Shown here: positions 31,367 to 39,443 of the stretch, in pieces
How positions within the stretch are numbered: position 1 is the stretch's first letter
Layout: each line of letters starts with the position of its first letter
NCBI GenBank assembly: GCA_902763905.1
Contig: CACWUA010000011.1
Span: 1-51,319, forward strand
Length of the DNA stretch: 51,319 bases
From: an uncultured Pseudomonadota bacterium
Lineage (GTDB): Bacteria; Pseudomonadota; Alphaproteobacteria; RF32; CAG-239
Direction: 5' to 3'
Translations under genes and position numbers: made by a program
The notes under the pieces: generated by a model
Told to the model about the DNA's origin: nothing
Database searches by the model: none
What the model saw: only the letters and a program-made list of their open reading frames with translations

Positions 31367-32521
31367 ATGAATTGGATAAGTAAATTGTATCGAATGTGGC
31401 AAATCAGATTTGACACACTCAAAGTGGATGAGCTTGAGCAATTAGGCAAAATCTACATTGATTATCAAAGTTCGCTGAAAAGCGATGTTTCACGGATGAG
31501 CTCGCAAAGCTGGCGCAATCTGACGAAAAAGGACAGTGAGTATTTTATGAAACTGTATCTGAAGTATCATACTGCTGATGAGGGGCTGTTCAAATCGAAG
31601 CATCTTATGGAAAATGAGCACATTCGCCATGCATATCTGCACAGTCTGTGTTCGCGCAAAATACCGTATACGCATGCCGAAGAAAAGTGGATTTTGGGAA
31701 ACGGCGAGCCCGGAGCTACGTGTTATCTGCTACTGTCACTTTCGGCTAACAGCGAGTATCAGCTGATTTATAACGGCAGCAATGAACAGATTGAAAGTTA
31801 CATTGTCGGTCATGTTCTGCGTGAAGCCGGTGAGGCACAGTTGGCGATTTCGGCCTCGGACAAGAGTAATCCGGTTCGCGCCGAGATGTATCGCAAGCTG
31901 TTAAAGCGCTACTTTGAATGTCAGAGCGGTATTCACGGATATAGGTTGTTTACAGACTTTATGGCACAGTGGTCGTTGTTTGCCGATGAGAATAATGACG
32001 AGTTCATTATGCAGGTAATTGAGCAGTGTAATATGGATGATTGCTTTTTGGAAAGCGCGATGATTTGTCGGATGCTGGAAATGAATCCAAAATATCTGAC
32101 TTGGTATTTGGGGCACAGCTATATTTATGACAAAGATCTGGTTTCCAAGCTGCTGACGATGGATTTGCCCGAATATTTGCACAATATGATTATGGTGTCG
32201 GAGTTGCGTCGCATCATTCATGAAATGATTAATAATTCAACGCTGCTGATTTCCGATGATTGGAGAGAGGATGAATGTGAAGCTCGATTTGTGTTCAGTC
32301 GTGAAGAAAATGATGATAAGCGAATATCTGATTTACGGGCTTATTTACAGCCAAAATTATCGGAAGGAGCAGTTTCTCCCGCTATGTCGGCTTGGGTGGC
32401 AGCTTGTTGCCCGAATTTAGTAAAAGAAGTTTTGCTCAATCTGGCTCGTTATGAGGAACACATATTGTATAAGATTATTTATGTGAATCCTCTGGATGTT
32501 CATTATTACGCTATCCGTTGA
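31367..32521 (+). CDS. Unrecognised helical protein (384 aa)
   Basis: A soluble protein without signal or membrane segments, rich in Leu, Tyr, Glu and Met, patterned as successive helices with recurrent A/L-C-R/Y-M-L motifs (LHSLCSRK, ESAMICRMLEMNPKYLTWYLG). It may be an alpha-solenoid. It follows the ABC exporter by 51 bp without a clear terminator between them, so readthrough transcription is likely. It has no Shine-Dalgarno (TTATAATTATGAATTGG). The function is unknown. Confidence 0.65.
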   Translation: MNWISKLYRMWQIRFDTLKVDELEQLGKIYIDYQSSLKSDVSRMSSQSWRNLTKKDSEYFMKLYLKYHTADEGLFKSKHLMENEHIRHAYLHSLCSRKIPYTHAEEKWILGNGEPGATCYLLLSLSANSEYQLIYNGSNEQIESYIVGHVLREAGEAQLAISASDKSNPVRAEMYRKLLKRYFECQSGIHGYRLFTDFMAQWSLFADENNDEFIMQVIEQCNMDDCFLESAMICRMLEMNPKYLTWYLGHSYIYDKDLVSKLLTMDLPEYLHNMIMVSELRRIIHEMINNSTLLISDDWREDECEARFVFSREENDDKRISDLRAYLQPKLSEGAVSPAMSAWVAACCPNLVKEVLLNLARYEEHILYKIIYVNPLDVHYYAIR

Positions 32522-32528
32522 TATTTGA

Positions 32529-32563
32529 AAAAAACGTTTTTCCTCTCGGAAAAACGTTTTTTT
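32529..32563. terminator. Bidirectional terminator between 31367-32521 and the tRNA-Lys tail
   Basis: AAAACGTTTTT and AAAAACGTTTT pair around CCTCTCGG, with T-rich flanks. It ends the plus gene and also lies 24 bp beyond the distal copy of the tRNA-Lys 3' end on the minus strand, in the position of terminator 2. Confidence 0.75.
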
Positions 32564-32586
32564 CTTTTAGTTTATAAAGGCTGTAA

Positions 32587-32756
32587 TGGTACGCGCGCAG
32601 GGATTACTCCGCTTCGCTCCGTTCTTCTCTTTCGCTCGCTCCGCTCACCGGCGCACCACGTGCGCCTCTCATTCGTCGTCGAATCCTTTTCCCAGGGTTC
32701 AAACCCCTTACTGCTCTTACCAATAAAAAACCACCCGGAAGGGTGGCTTTTTTTAT
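32587..32756 (-). repeat. tRNA-Lys tail element: inverted and direct copies of the tRNA 3' end
   Basis: Read away from the tRNA (minus strand): terminator 1, then a decayed tRNA-Lys 3' half in opposite orientation (plus strand 32691-32722, CCCAGGGTTCAAACCCC to ACCA), whose CCA end faces the real one across 34 bp. Next come a GAACCC/GGATTC stem, a perfect GGCGCAC-CAC-GTGCGCC hairpin near 32650-32666, and the motif GAGCGAAGCG. The element ends in an exact 19-bp direct copy of the tRNA 3' end (32757-32775 repeated at 32587-32605, period 170 bp). The layout matches the Trp and Ser tails although the tRNA-derived sequence is Lys-specific. Confidence 0.85.
32726..32752 (-). terminator. Terminator 1 behind tRNA-Lys
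   Basis: CCACCC-GGAA-GGGTGG with A and T runs on both sides, 5 nt past the CCA end of tRNA-Lys on the minus strand. Confidence 0.85.
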
Positions 32757-32833
32757 TGGTACGCGCGCAGGGATTCGAACCCTGGACCCACTGATTAAGA
32801 GTCAGTTGCTCTAGCCAACTGAGCTACGCACGC
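32757..32833 (-). tRNA. tRNA-Lys (CTT anticodon)
   Basis: 77 nt on the minus strand with encoded CCA. The acceptor GCGTGCG pairs with CGCGCGT including G-U pairs, one of them terminal. The D-arm is TAGCTCAGTTGGCTAGAGC. The anticodon stem-loop ACTGA-CTCTTAA-TCAGT reads CTT. The T-loop is GTTCGAATC. Confidence 0.96.
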
Positions 32834-32964
32834 ATAAATCGTAAACAGTATCTGTATAAGTCATTAAATTTTTTTTTGCAACATATTTTTTAATAATTTT
32901 ATGCTTTTTTTACAAATTGTGATTATAACATAGCTAAAGTAACAATATTTTATAGGAGATAAAT

Positions 32965-33849
32965 ATGGCAGAAAAGCAAGAGCAACCGAAGAAAAAATCC
33001 AGTCGGTTGAAGGAAACATTTAAATGGGTTGTGGGTTTGATTGTATTTTTGATTGTGTTGATTGTTGCCGGAATTTATTATGTCTGGAACTACCTCGATT
33101 GGCAGTCAAAAGTCCGTGAGTTGGTTCATCAATACGGTACACAAGCTGTAGGTACCTCTGTTAATATCGGAGATATAAATGTATCTTTGAGCGGAGGTAA
33201 CGGTTATATCGGCAATATCACGGTTGCGAATCCTAAAGGTTATACTCAGAATAATATTATAAAACTTGGTAAGGTTTCTGTGGTGCTGAATAAAGATTCA
33301 ATCAAAAAGGTATTGGAAGAAACAGTTAAGAAAACCGGATCTAAGACCAAAACTATTGTGATTGATGAAATCCGTATCGAAAAACCGGAAGTAGCTTATG
33401 AATTGATGAATCTTAATAAAAATAACGCTAATGATGTTTTGGCAAATATCAGAAAGAATTCAGAAGCAAAACCGGCAAAAGAAACGACTCCGAAGGATGA
33501 TAATGCCAATGAATACAAAGTTGCGATTAAAAAACTTGTTATTGCAGACGGTACGGCCACGGTAGCTGCAGGCTTGATGGGTGTTTCCCAATCATTGAGT
33601 TTGGACTTACCGACCATTACAATAGATAATCTTGGTTCCGAGAAGCAGGGAATAACCATAGAAGACGGATTGTCTATGGTGTTTCAAACTATTTTGAGAA
33701 CTACAGTCGCTGTTGTTTCCAAGACTGATTTAAGTGAGCTTTTGGGCGGTGTTACCGGTGCTGCAGGCAAGGTTGTCAATGATACCACAGATGCCGTTAC
33801 CGGCGGTGTGAAAAGTGTTACTGATGGAATAGGCGGATTGTTTAAATAA
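32965..33849 (+). CDS. AsmA-like membrane-anchored periplasmic protein
   Basis: It has 294 residues. A basic N-terminus is followed by one membrane segment (WVVGLIVFLIVLIVAGIYYVW). The periplasmic part shows the AsmA/DUF748-like pattern: a conserved opening YGTQAVGTSVNIGDINVSLS, then GYIGNITVANPKGY, LGKVSVVLN, and IVIDEIRIEKPEVAYELM. Such proteins form beta-groove structures and are linked to outer-membrane phospholipid transport; that role here is inference. The C-terminus is an amphipathic Gly/Val/Thr repeat region (GGVTGAAGKVVNDTTDAVTG) unlike the canonical family. A GGAG precedes the ATG. Confidence 0.75.
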   Translation: MAEKQEQPKKKSSRLKETFKWVVGLIVFLIVLIVAGIYYVWNYLDWQSKVRELVHQYGTQAVGTSVNIGDINVSLSGGNGYIGNITVANPKGYTQNNIIKLGKVSVVLNKDSIKKVLEETVKKTGSKTKTIVIDEIRIEKPEVAYELMNLNKNNANDVLANIRKNSEAKPAKETTPKDDNANEYKVAIKKLVIADGTATVAAGLMGVSQSLSLDLPTITIDNLGSEKQGITIEDGLSMVFQTILRTTVAVVSKTDLSELLGGVTGAAGKVVNDTTDAVTGGVKSVTDGIGGLFK

Positions 33850-33874
33850 AAATCTGTATAATGGGTAACTACTT

Positions 33875-33926
33875 GTAAGCGGGTTGGTTTATGTACCTTT
33901 TTCGTACACCGCGCCAACCCGCTTAC
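33875..33926. repeat. Perfect 13-bp inverted repeat with a nested hairpin
   Basis: GTAAGCGGGTTGG (33875-33887) and CCAACCCGCTTAC (33914-33926) are exact complements. Between them lies a nested TGTAC-CTTTTTC-GTACA stem. It comes 25 bp after the AsmA-like gene and may be its terminator, although no T-run follows. No gene is seen in 33930-34149 apart from the AT-rich region upstream of pyk. Confidence 0.75.
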
Positions 33927-34149
33927 TGCGTATTTACCGTTTTAGCAAGTCCGTGCATATTTTTCCTTGTGTACTTCTTTTATACACTGCGCGAAATGCT
34001 TTTTTCTAACAGACTCATTCTCCGGATTTTTAGCTGCCGTACAATTTTTTCAAAATATAATCGTATTATATCCTTAAACTAAAACTTGAAATTAAGAACT
34101 TTTGCTTTATAAAATATAGTCAAGCAACATTATTGAAAAGGAATATAAC

Positions 34150-35571
34150 ATGCCAATAGATACGCACACCAAAATTTTAGCTACCATCGGACCGGCAACC
34201 GCATCAAAAAAAATGCTTGAAAAATTGGTAAAAGCCGGAGTAGATGCTTTTCGTTTTAATTTTAGTCATGGTACGCATGAAGAACATGCTGAGCGTTTGA
34301 AAATTGTGCGTGACTTAAGTGAAAAGTATAATCGTCATCTGACGATTGTGGCTGATTTACAAGGTCCTAAGTTGCGTGTCGGTACTTTTAAAAATGATAA
34401 AGTTTTACTGAAAAAAGGGCAGATATTCACGCTGGATATGAAAAATGAAGACGGCGATGAAACACGAGTAACACTTCCGCATAAAGAAATTTTTGCCGTA
34501 CTGAAAGTAGGAGATAAACTATTGCTTAATGACGGTAATATCGAATTGGAAGTAATCTCCAACAAAAACGGAGTGGCACAAACAACGGTTAAGGTCGGAG
34601 GTTATCTTTCGGCGCATAAGGGGGTTAATTTGCCAAACGTAAAATTACCGATTGATGCTATTACCGCAAAAGATAAGGCTGATTTGAAATTTGCGTTGGA
34701 GCAAGGTGTGGATTGGGTTTGTCTTTCATTTGTGCAAAGTATATCCGATGTGAGAATGGCACGAGAGCTAATCGGAAAAAAAGCATGGATTATTTCTAAG
34801 TTGGAAAAACCGAGTGCTATTGATGAATTAGATGATATCATTAAAGAATCTGACGGTATTATGGTAGCACGCGGTGATTTGGGAGTTGAATGTCCGATTC
34901 AAACTGTGCCGGTGCTGCAAAAACGAATCGTAAAAACATGTCGTAAATATGCACGGCCGGTTATTGTGGCAACGCAGATGCTCGAATCAATGATAAACAA
35001 TCCGACACCGACCAGAGCGGAAGTTTCGGATGTGGCAACAGCGGTTTTTGATGGGGCAGATGCGGTTATGCTATCGGCAGAAACAGCTGCCGGCAGCTAT
35101 CCGGCAGAAGCGGTGGAAATGATGCATCAAATTATCAAACAAGTTGAAGTCAACGACACTTATTATGCACATTTGCAAAGGGATCTGGATTTGTCTGATT
35201 GTGATGATGTGGCTGATGCCATTACCTATGCCGCTGCGGAAATGTCGCAGATTTTGCCGAATATTGCCGGAGTGGTAACTTATACCAGTTCGGGGTTAAC
35301 AGCGTTGTCTATGGCCAGAGAGCGTCCGACTGCACCTATTTTATCGGTAACTGCATCGCCTATTGTAGCTCAGCGTTTGGGAATTGTCTGGGGGGTTAAG
35401 GCCACGGTTTGCGGAGAAATGTTTACGGATTTTAATAAAATCAGAGAGACGGCATTGACTGCCGCAAAATTGAATAAAATTGGCAAAAAAGGTGATTATT
35501 TGGTAGTTACGGCCGGATATCCGGTAGGAAAAGCCGGTATGACCAATCTGTTGCATACGGTGCAGATATAA
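34150..35571 (+). CDS. pyk: Pyruvate kinase
   Basis: The last step of glycolysis, phosphoenolpyruvate plus ADP to pyruvate plus ATP, in the cytoplasm. It has 473 residues, the usual length of the type without a C-terminal PEP-utiliser domain. Motifs: TKILATIGPATAS at 7-19, FRFNFSHGTHEEH with the substrate-binding Arg and Asn, ISKLEKPSAID with the catalytic Lys, IMVARGDLGVE with the metal-binding Asp, and ATQMLESMINNPTPTRAEVSDVA. The C-terminal regulatory domain is present. AAAAGGAA lies before the ATG. Because PPDK and PK act in opposite directions on the same metabolites, their presence in one genome points to flexible carbon flow. Confidence 0.97.
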   Translation: MPIDTHTKILATIGPATASKKMLEKLVKAGVDAFRFNFSHGTHEEHAERLKIVRDLSEKYNRHLTIVADLQGPKLRVGTFKNDKVLLKKGQIFTLDMKNEDGDETRVTLPHKEIFAVLKVGDKLLLNDGNIELEVISNKNGVAQTTVKVGGYLSAHKGVNLPNVKLPIDAITAKDKADLKFALEQGVDWVCLSFVQSISDVRMARELIGKKAWIISKLEKPSAIDELDDIIKESDGIMVARGDLGVECPIQTVPVLQKRIVKTCRKYARPVIVATQMLESMINNPTPTRAEVSDVATAVFDGADAVMLSAETAAGSYPAEAVEMMHQIIKQVEVNDTYYAHLQRDLDLSDCDDVADAITYAAAEMSQILPNIAGVVTYTSSGLTALSMARERPTAPILSVTASPIVAQRLGIVWGVKATVCGEMFTDFNKIRETALTAAKLNKIGKKGDYLVVTAGYPVGKAGMTNLLHTVQI

Positions 35572-35752
35572 ACGTTTGTTGTTGCACAGAAGCCATAAAC
35601 CGCGTCCAATGCCGCGCAAAGTTTGCTTATCCGTATAAAAGCAATCTTTTGACATTTATCATGCCTCCATTTTGTTAAACGAAAACAAAAACGACTGAAT
35701 TTCGGTAGGGGTGTTAATGGCTGTTGCACCAACAGTCAATGTACGGTTAGAA

Positions 35753-36358
35753 TTAACCTATGATAAGACGGAATTCGTTGGCAGAATTTTCTATACGCAT
35801 CGGTACATCTGCCTCCAACAACTCACGCAAGTAGATGAGCTGGGCATATTGAGAAATATTATCATTTGGCTTGGTTCTCCGTAAAATCGCCTGATAAGCG
35901 GCGATTTCGGATTCACGAAATTTGAAATCGGTTGCGGCATAAACCGTAATATTGTTTTTGTTGATATTTATGCTGATTTTCCCGCCTTTGATGAATAAAT
36001 CTGAGGCAATCATCACACAAAGGCATACCAGTTTGGATAACTGAGGTGATACGCCGTGAAAGTCAACTGCTATTTTGTGTCCGCGGGTGCCGACGGTATC
36101 AACATAGTCAGAACACAATTTTTTCAAATCTTCGGTATTTGGGGTTTGAGTTTCAATGCCGAAAGCAACCCTAAAGAATTTTTGACGTGCGTTTAACAAA
36201 ACAGAAGCTGTTTCCAATAGTTCTCTGGTTTCACAATCAAATGAACCGTCTTCTCTCATGAAATCCAAAACATTGCTCAATGTTCCGATGTTGCCGATTA
36301 AATCGTGGCAAGTGCGGGTTAAGATGATTTCCGACAATTCTGTCTGGCTGTATAACAT
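35753..36358 (-). CDS. chpT: ChpT-type histidine phosphotransferase
   Basis: It relays phosphoryl groups from the CckA kinase to CtrA and CpdR, controlling the alphaproteobacterial cell cycle. It has 201 residues. The dimerisation helix carries the phospho-acceptor: TRTCHDLIGNIGTLSNVLDF with His18 followed by Asp, the family signature. The C-terminal part is a degenerate Bergerat-type fold (VCLCVMIASDLFIKGGKISI, YQAILRR, YAQLIYLRELLEA) lacking a complete ATP lid, as expected for ChpT. It is the second gene of an operon with 36368-37261 (9 bp apart). cckA and ctrA are not in the window. Confidence 0.88.
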   Translation of the reverse strand: MLYSQTELSEIILTRTCHDLIGNIGTLSNVLDFMREDGSFDCETRELLETASVLLNARQKFFRVAFGIETQTPNTEDLKKLCSDYVDTVGTRGHKIAVDFHGVSPQLSKLVCLCVMIASDLFIKGGKISININKNNITVYAATDFKFRESEIAAYQAILRRTKPNDNISQYAQLIYLRELLEADVPMRIENSANEFRLIIG

Positions 36359-36367
36359 TGTTTGCTC

Positions 36368-37261
36368 CTAAAAAGTATAAATGGCGGTATGCATAAATTT
36401 TTGATCTTCGCGGGCCATGCGTGAACGGTCAAGTTCCAGTAGCATCGGATCATGCAAAGTCAAGTGTCCGTCTTCAGCATGCAGAACCGGTTTGTTTATG
36501 CCCAATCCCCAGGTTACTTGTTGTTGATTATCCGGAAATCCGTATTTTTGCGTTATCTTTTTCCAAAAATCAAAAATTTTAAGGTTGCGCAGATACTCAG
36601 CCTTAGGTCCGGAGCCTTTTATGTTGGCTGCTTCGGAGCGGTATTCGATAAAATACGCCTTATTACCGGTAAAATTACTGGTAAAATTGACACTGACACT
36701 TTCTTTGGTTGAGAAATTATTGTATAAAAGGCGTTCGATATATTGATAATTGTTTTGCTTGGATAATCTTACAACGCAATTATTTAGACGTTCATAGCCG
36801 ACAACGTTTTTGTTGCGGCACATTTCTTCATAGCGCCAGCGAATAAAATTCGGAATTTCCATACTTGCGCTGATACGGCGGTATCCGCGTTTTTTTAGAG
36901 CCTCGTCAACTTGTTGACCGTTCATGCGCAGCATTACGCCGGCAATATCAAACACCGACGCATTGGAACGTTTGACCGGTACGGTCTCTTTTTTTTCTGA
37001 AGACATAATTTTTTTTGAACCTTTTTCCCACATTTCTCCTATCCAAGATTTAGTGTTTTCTTCTTTTGGCTGCTCGGACTTTGTTGGGGCAGACGGAGGC
37101 GGAGATTTTGTTTCTCCGCTGTCAATAAAGTCGCTTAAAGAAGTGTTATCCCCCGATGAAATCGGTTCGGAGACACCTAAAATACTGTCTTCGCTCCGAG
37201 CCTGATCGGTAGGAATGACAATACTCAACAACAGCAATGCTAACAGTGTTTTTCGGTTCAT
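36368..37261 (-). CDS. Periplasmic protein of unknown function upstream of chpT
   Basis: I start at the ATG at 37261; the open frame runs to a TTG at 37273. MNRKTLLALLLLSIVIPTDQARSED is a signal peptide. A disordered Ser/Pro/Lys linker (SPPPSAPTKSEQPKEEN) leads to a folded domain containing FDIAGVMLRMNGQQVDEALKK, RWRYEEMCRNKNVVGYERLNN (as two adjoining segments) and a Cys pair that may form a disulphide. The GVMLRMNGQQVDEALKKRGYRR segment resembles short periplasmic repeat domains of unknown function. It lies 9 bp upstream of chpT, so the two are cotranscribed. Confidence 0.75.
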   Translation of the reverse strand: MNRKTLLALLLLSIVIPTDQARSEDSILGVSEPISSGDNTSLSDFIDSGETKSPPPSAPTKSEQPKEENTKSWIGEMWEKGSKKIMSSEKKETVPVKRSNASVFDIAGVMLRMNGQQVDEALKKRGYRRISASMEIPNFIRWRYEEMCRNKNVVGYERLNNCVVRLSKQNNYQYIERLLYNNFSTKESVSVNFTSNFTGNKAYFIEYRSEAANIKGSGPKAEYLRNLKIFDFWKKITQKYGFPDNQQQVTWGLGINKPVLHAEDGHLTLHDPMLLELDRSRMAREDQKFMHTAIYTF

Positions 37262-37384
37262 TTTTTCTCTCAAATTTTATATTTACGCTTATTATATCCA
37301 TTTTGATTTAAAAAAGATTTAATTTTATTGTTTACAATACCGCAAAATAAATATAGCCTTAAGCGGAGTAACAAAGGATGAAAC

Positions 37385-38731
37385 ATGGATAAAATATTGC
37401 ATATTATCGGTGCCGGATTGGCCGGTTCGGAAGCGGCTTGGCAGGCGGCGGAGCGAGGTATAAAAGTTAAACTGTTTGAAATGAAGCCGCATAAGTTTTC
37501 TCCGGCGCATAAAAGTACCGATTGCGGAGAATTGGTTTGTTCAAATTCTTTGCGTTCTGATGATTATGAGCATAATGCTGTTGGGTTGATGCATGAGGAA
37601 ATGCGGCGTTTCGGTTCGCTTGTTATGCGTTGCGCCGATAATTGCAAAGTACCGGCAGGAGGAGCATTGGCAGTTGATCGGAATGGTTTTTCCGCGGAAA
37701 TAACCGCAGCATTACGGGAACATCCGAATATCGAGATTGTATCTAAAGAAATTACGGATTTTCCCAAAGGTGATGCGCCGCTGACGATTATTGCAACCGG
37801 ACCTTTGACCAGTTCGGATTTTATTGTGGCAATCTTACAAAAAATAAATCATCAATCATTGTCCTTTTATGATGCAATTGCACCGGTGGTATATAAAGAG
37901 AGTATTGATTTTGATAAGGCATGGTATCAATCACGTTATGACAAAGGCGATAAGTATGATTATATAAACTGCCCGATGAGTAAAGATGAATATTACCAAT
38001 TTGTGGAGGCAATTACGGCAGCGGAGAAAATGCCGTTTCATGATTTTGAAAAGCCCCGTTATTTTGACGGATGCTTGCCGATTGAGGTTATGGTGGAGCG
38101 CGGTCGCGATACGCTGTTGTTCGGGCCGATGAAACCTGTCGGATTAACAAATCCGCACAGCACGGAAAAGCCGTATGCAGTGGTGCAATTGCGGCAAGAT
38201 AATAAAGAAGATACACTGCGCAATATTGTCGGTTTTCAGACCAAACTAAAATACGGGGAACAGGAGAGAATATTTAAAATGATTCCGGGACTTGAAAAAG
38301 CTGAATTTGCTCGGTTTGGAGGCATTCATAAGAATACATTTATACAAAGTCCGGTGCTGCTGGATGAATTTTTGCGGCTTAAATCTCAGCCTAATGTTAT
38401 GTTTGCCGGCCAAATCAGCGGCTGTGAAGGTTATGTCGAAAGCGCAAATGTCGGAATGGTTGCCGGATATTATGCCGCTGCTTTACTGAACGGCAAAATT
38501 CCGGTTGTACCACCGAAAACAACCGCTACCGGTGCAATGCAGGCACATTTGCAAGATACTACCGGTGATTATCAGCCGATGAATATTAATTTCGGAATTT
38601 TCCCGACAATTCAGGGAAAAACTACGGCAAACGGTAAGTTTCATAAAATAAAGGGAGCTGACAGAAAAGAAGCGTATTGCCGACGAGCTTTGGAAGATTT
38701 TGCCAAGTGGAAAGAGCTGGTAAATGTTTGA
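37385..38731 (+). CDS. trmFO: Folate-dependent tRNA (uracil-54-C5)-methyltransferase TrmFO
   Basis: It makes m5U54 (ribothymidine) in the T-loop of tRNAs using methylene-tetrahydrofolate and FADH2. It has 448 residues, the full family length. The FAD-binding motif HIIGAGLAGSEAAWQAAE opens the protein. DCGELVCSNSLRSDD carries Cys52, and YDYINCPMSKDEY carries Cys196, the two cysteines that correspond to the known catalytic pair. Late landmarks are FAGQISGCEGYVESANVGMVAG and the TTATGAMQAHL segment. The start of the next gene overlaps its end by 8 bp. tRNA genes in the window all have the T54-containing GTTCGA loop it modifies. Confidence 0.96.
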   Translation: MDKILHIIGAGLAGSEAAWQAAERGIKVKLFEMKPHKFSPAHKSTDCGELVCSNSLRSDDYEHNAVGLMHEEMRRFGSLVMRCADNCKVPAGGALAVDRNGFSAEITAALREHPNIEIVSKEITDFPKGDAPLTIIATGPLTSSDFIVAILQKINHQSLSFYDAIAPVVYKESIDFDKAWYQSRYDKGDKYDYINCPMSKDEYYQFVEAITAAEKMPFHDFEKPRYFDGCLPIEVMVERGRDTLLFGPMKPVGLTNPHSTEKPYAVVQLRQDNKEDTLRNIVGFQTKLKYGEQERIFKMIPGLEKAEFARFGGIHKNTFIQSPVLLDEFLRLKSQPNVMFAGQISGCEGYVESANVGMVAGYYAAALLNGKIPVVPPKTTATGAMQAHLQDTTGDYQPMNINFGIFPTIQGKTTANGKFHKIKGADRKEAYCRRALEDFAKWKELVNV

Positions 38732-39443
38732 AGAATACAAAAAGATTTTAAAATCAGAATATCATTTGCTATGGGATGATTATTGCCGATACTTGAGTTT
38801 GGGACAGGATCGTTTTGCCGCGGCAAATAAATCAGAAAAACTGAAACAGGAAGAGCTGCGCTTATTGGAAAAAGCCATACTCAAGGATTTCCCGCTTACA
38901 GATACATTATTGGCATGTTTGCAAAAAGCATTTATAAAGCATAATCTTTCTCTTTATTTATTGTTGGAGCCATTGCAGGCATGGCAGCGTTTGGCTTTGG
39001 ATAAAGGGACAATTACTGAGGATCAGATTACAGAGGTAGTTTCCAGATTAGCGTCTCCGGCGGCTCGGATGCTGATGGTTTTAAATGATGAGAATCCGAG
39101 TACTTATTTACCGATAACAGCTTTACTAACGGCACAATTTATGATTGAAGCAGTACAATCGGATAGTGCTTTTTTGCATAAAATTAAAAAGAAGCGACGG
39201 TTTTGGCTTGGTAAAATTCGCGGATTGCTTGATAATGCCTCGGTTATTTTGACTGTAGTCAATTCCAAACGTCTGAAATATTTATTGGCACTCAGACTTA
39301 ATGTTTTGGCAGTTCAGATTGTCAATATGCAAAATAATAAACAATATCGATCGGAATGGCTTGACCGCGTAAAGATTTTTTTATATAGTCTATATCAGTT
39401 TATAGTGATAAGAAAACGGACAACACAAACAAAAGGACTTTAA
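38724..39443 (+). CDS. Squalene/phytoene-synthase-fold protein, catalytic motifs absent (first of pair)
   Basis: It has 239 residues and overlaps trmFO by 8 bp. The helical pattern and the segment FIKHNLSLYLLLEPLQAWQRL, then ITEVVSRLASPAARMLMVL and LLTAQFMIEAVQ, follow the C-terminal two-thirds of HpnC-like squalene synthases (helix, asp-region helix, the A-x-P-x-x-x-L helix). Neither of the two Asp-rich motifs that bind the pyrophosphate Mg ions can be found. The N-terminal half is shorter than the family. The C-terminus is basic (VIRKRTTQTKGL). The assignment is by pattern and by its neighbour, which is a clearer member. It is coupled to 39444 by TAAATG. Confidence 0.55.
   Translation: MFEEYKKILKSEYHLLWDDYCRYLSLGQDRFAAANKSEKLKQEELRLLEKAILKDFPLTDTLLACLQKAFIKHNLSLYLLLEPLQAWQRLALDKGTITEDQITEVVSRLASPAARMLMVLNDENPSTYLPITALLTAQFMIEAVQSDSAFLHKIKKKRRFWLGKIRGLLDNASVILTVVNSKRLKYLLALRLNVLAVQIVNMQNNKQYRSEWLDRVKIFLYSLYQFIVIRKRTTQTKGL

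Noticed and set aside
32525..32794. 89-codon frame through the tRNA-Lys tail
   Set aside because: It spans a terminator hairpin, the duplicated tRNA end and part of the tRNA itself, so it is chance.
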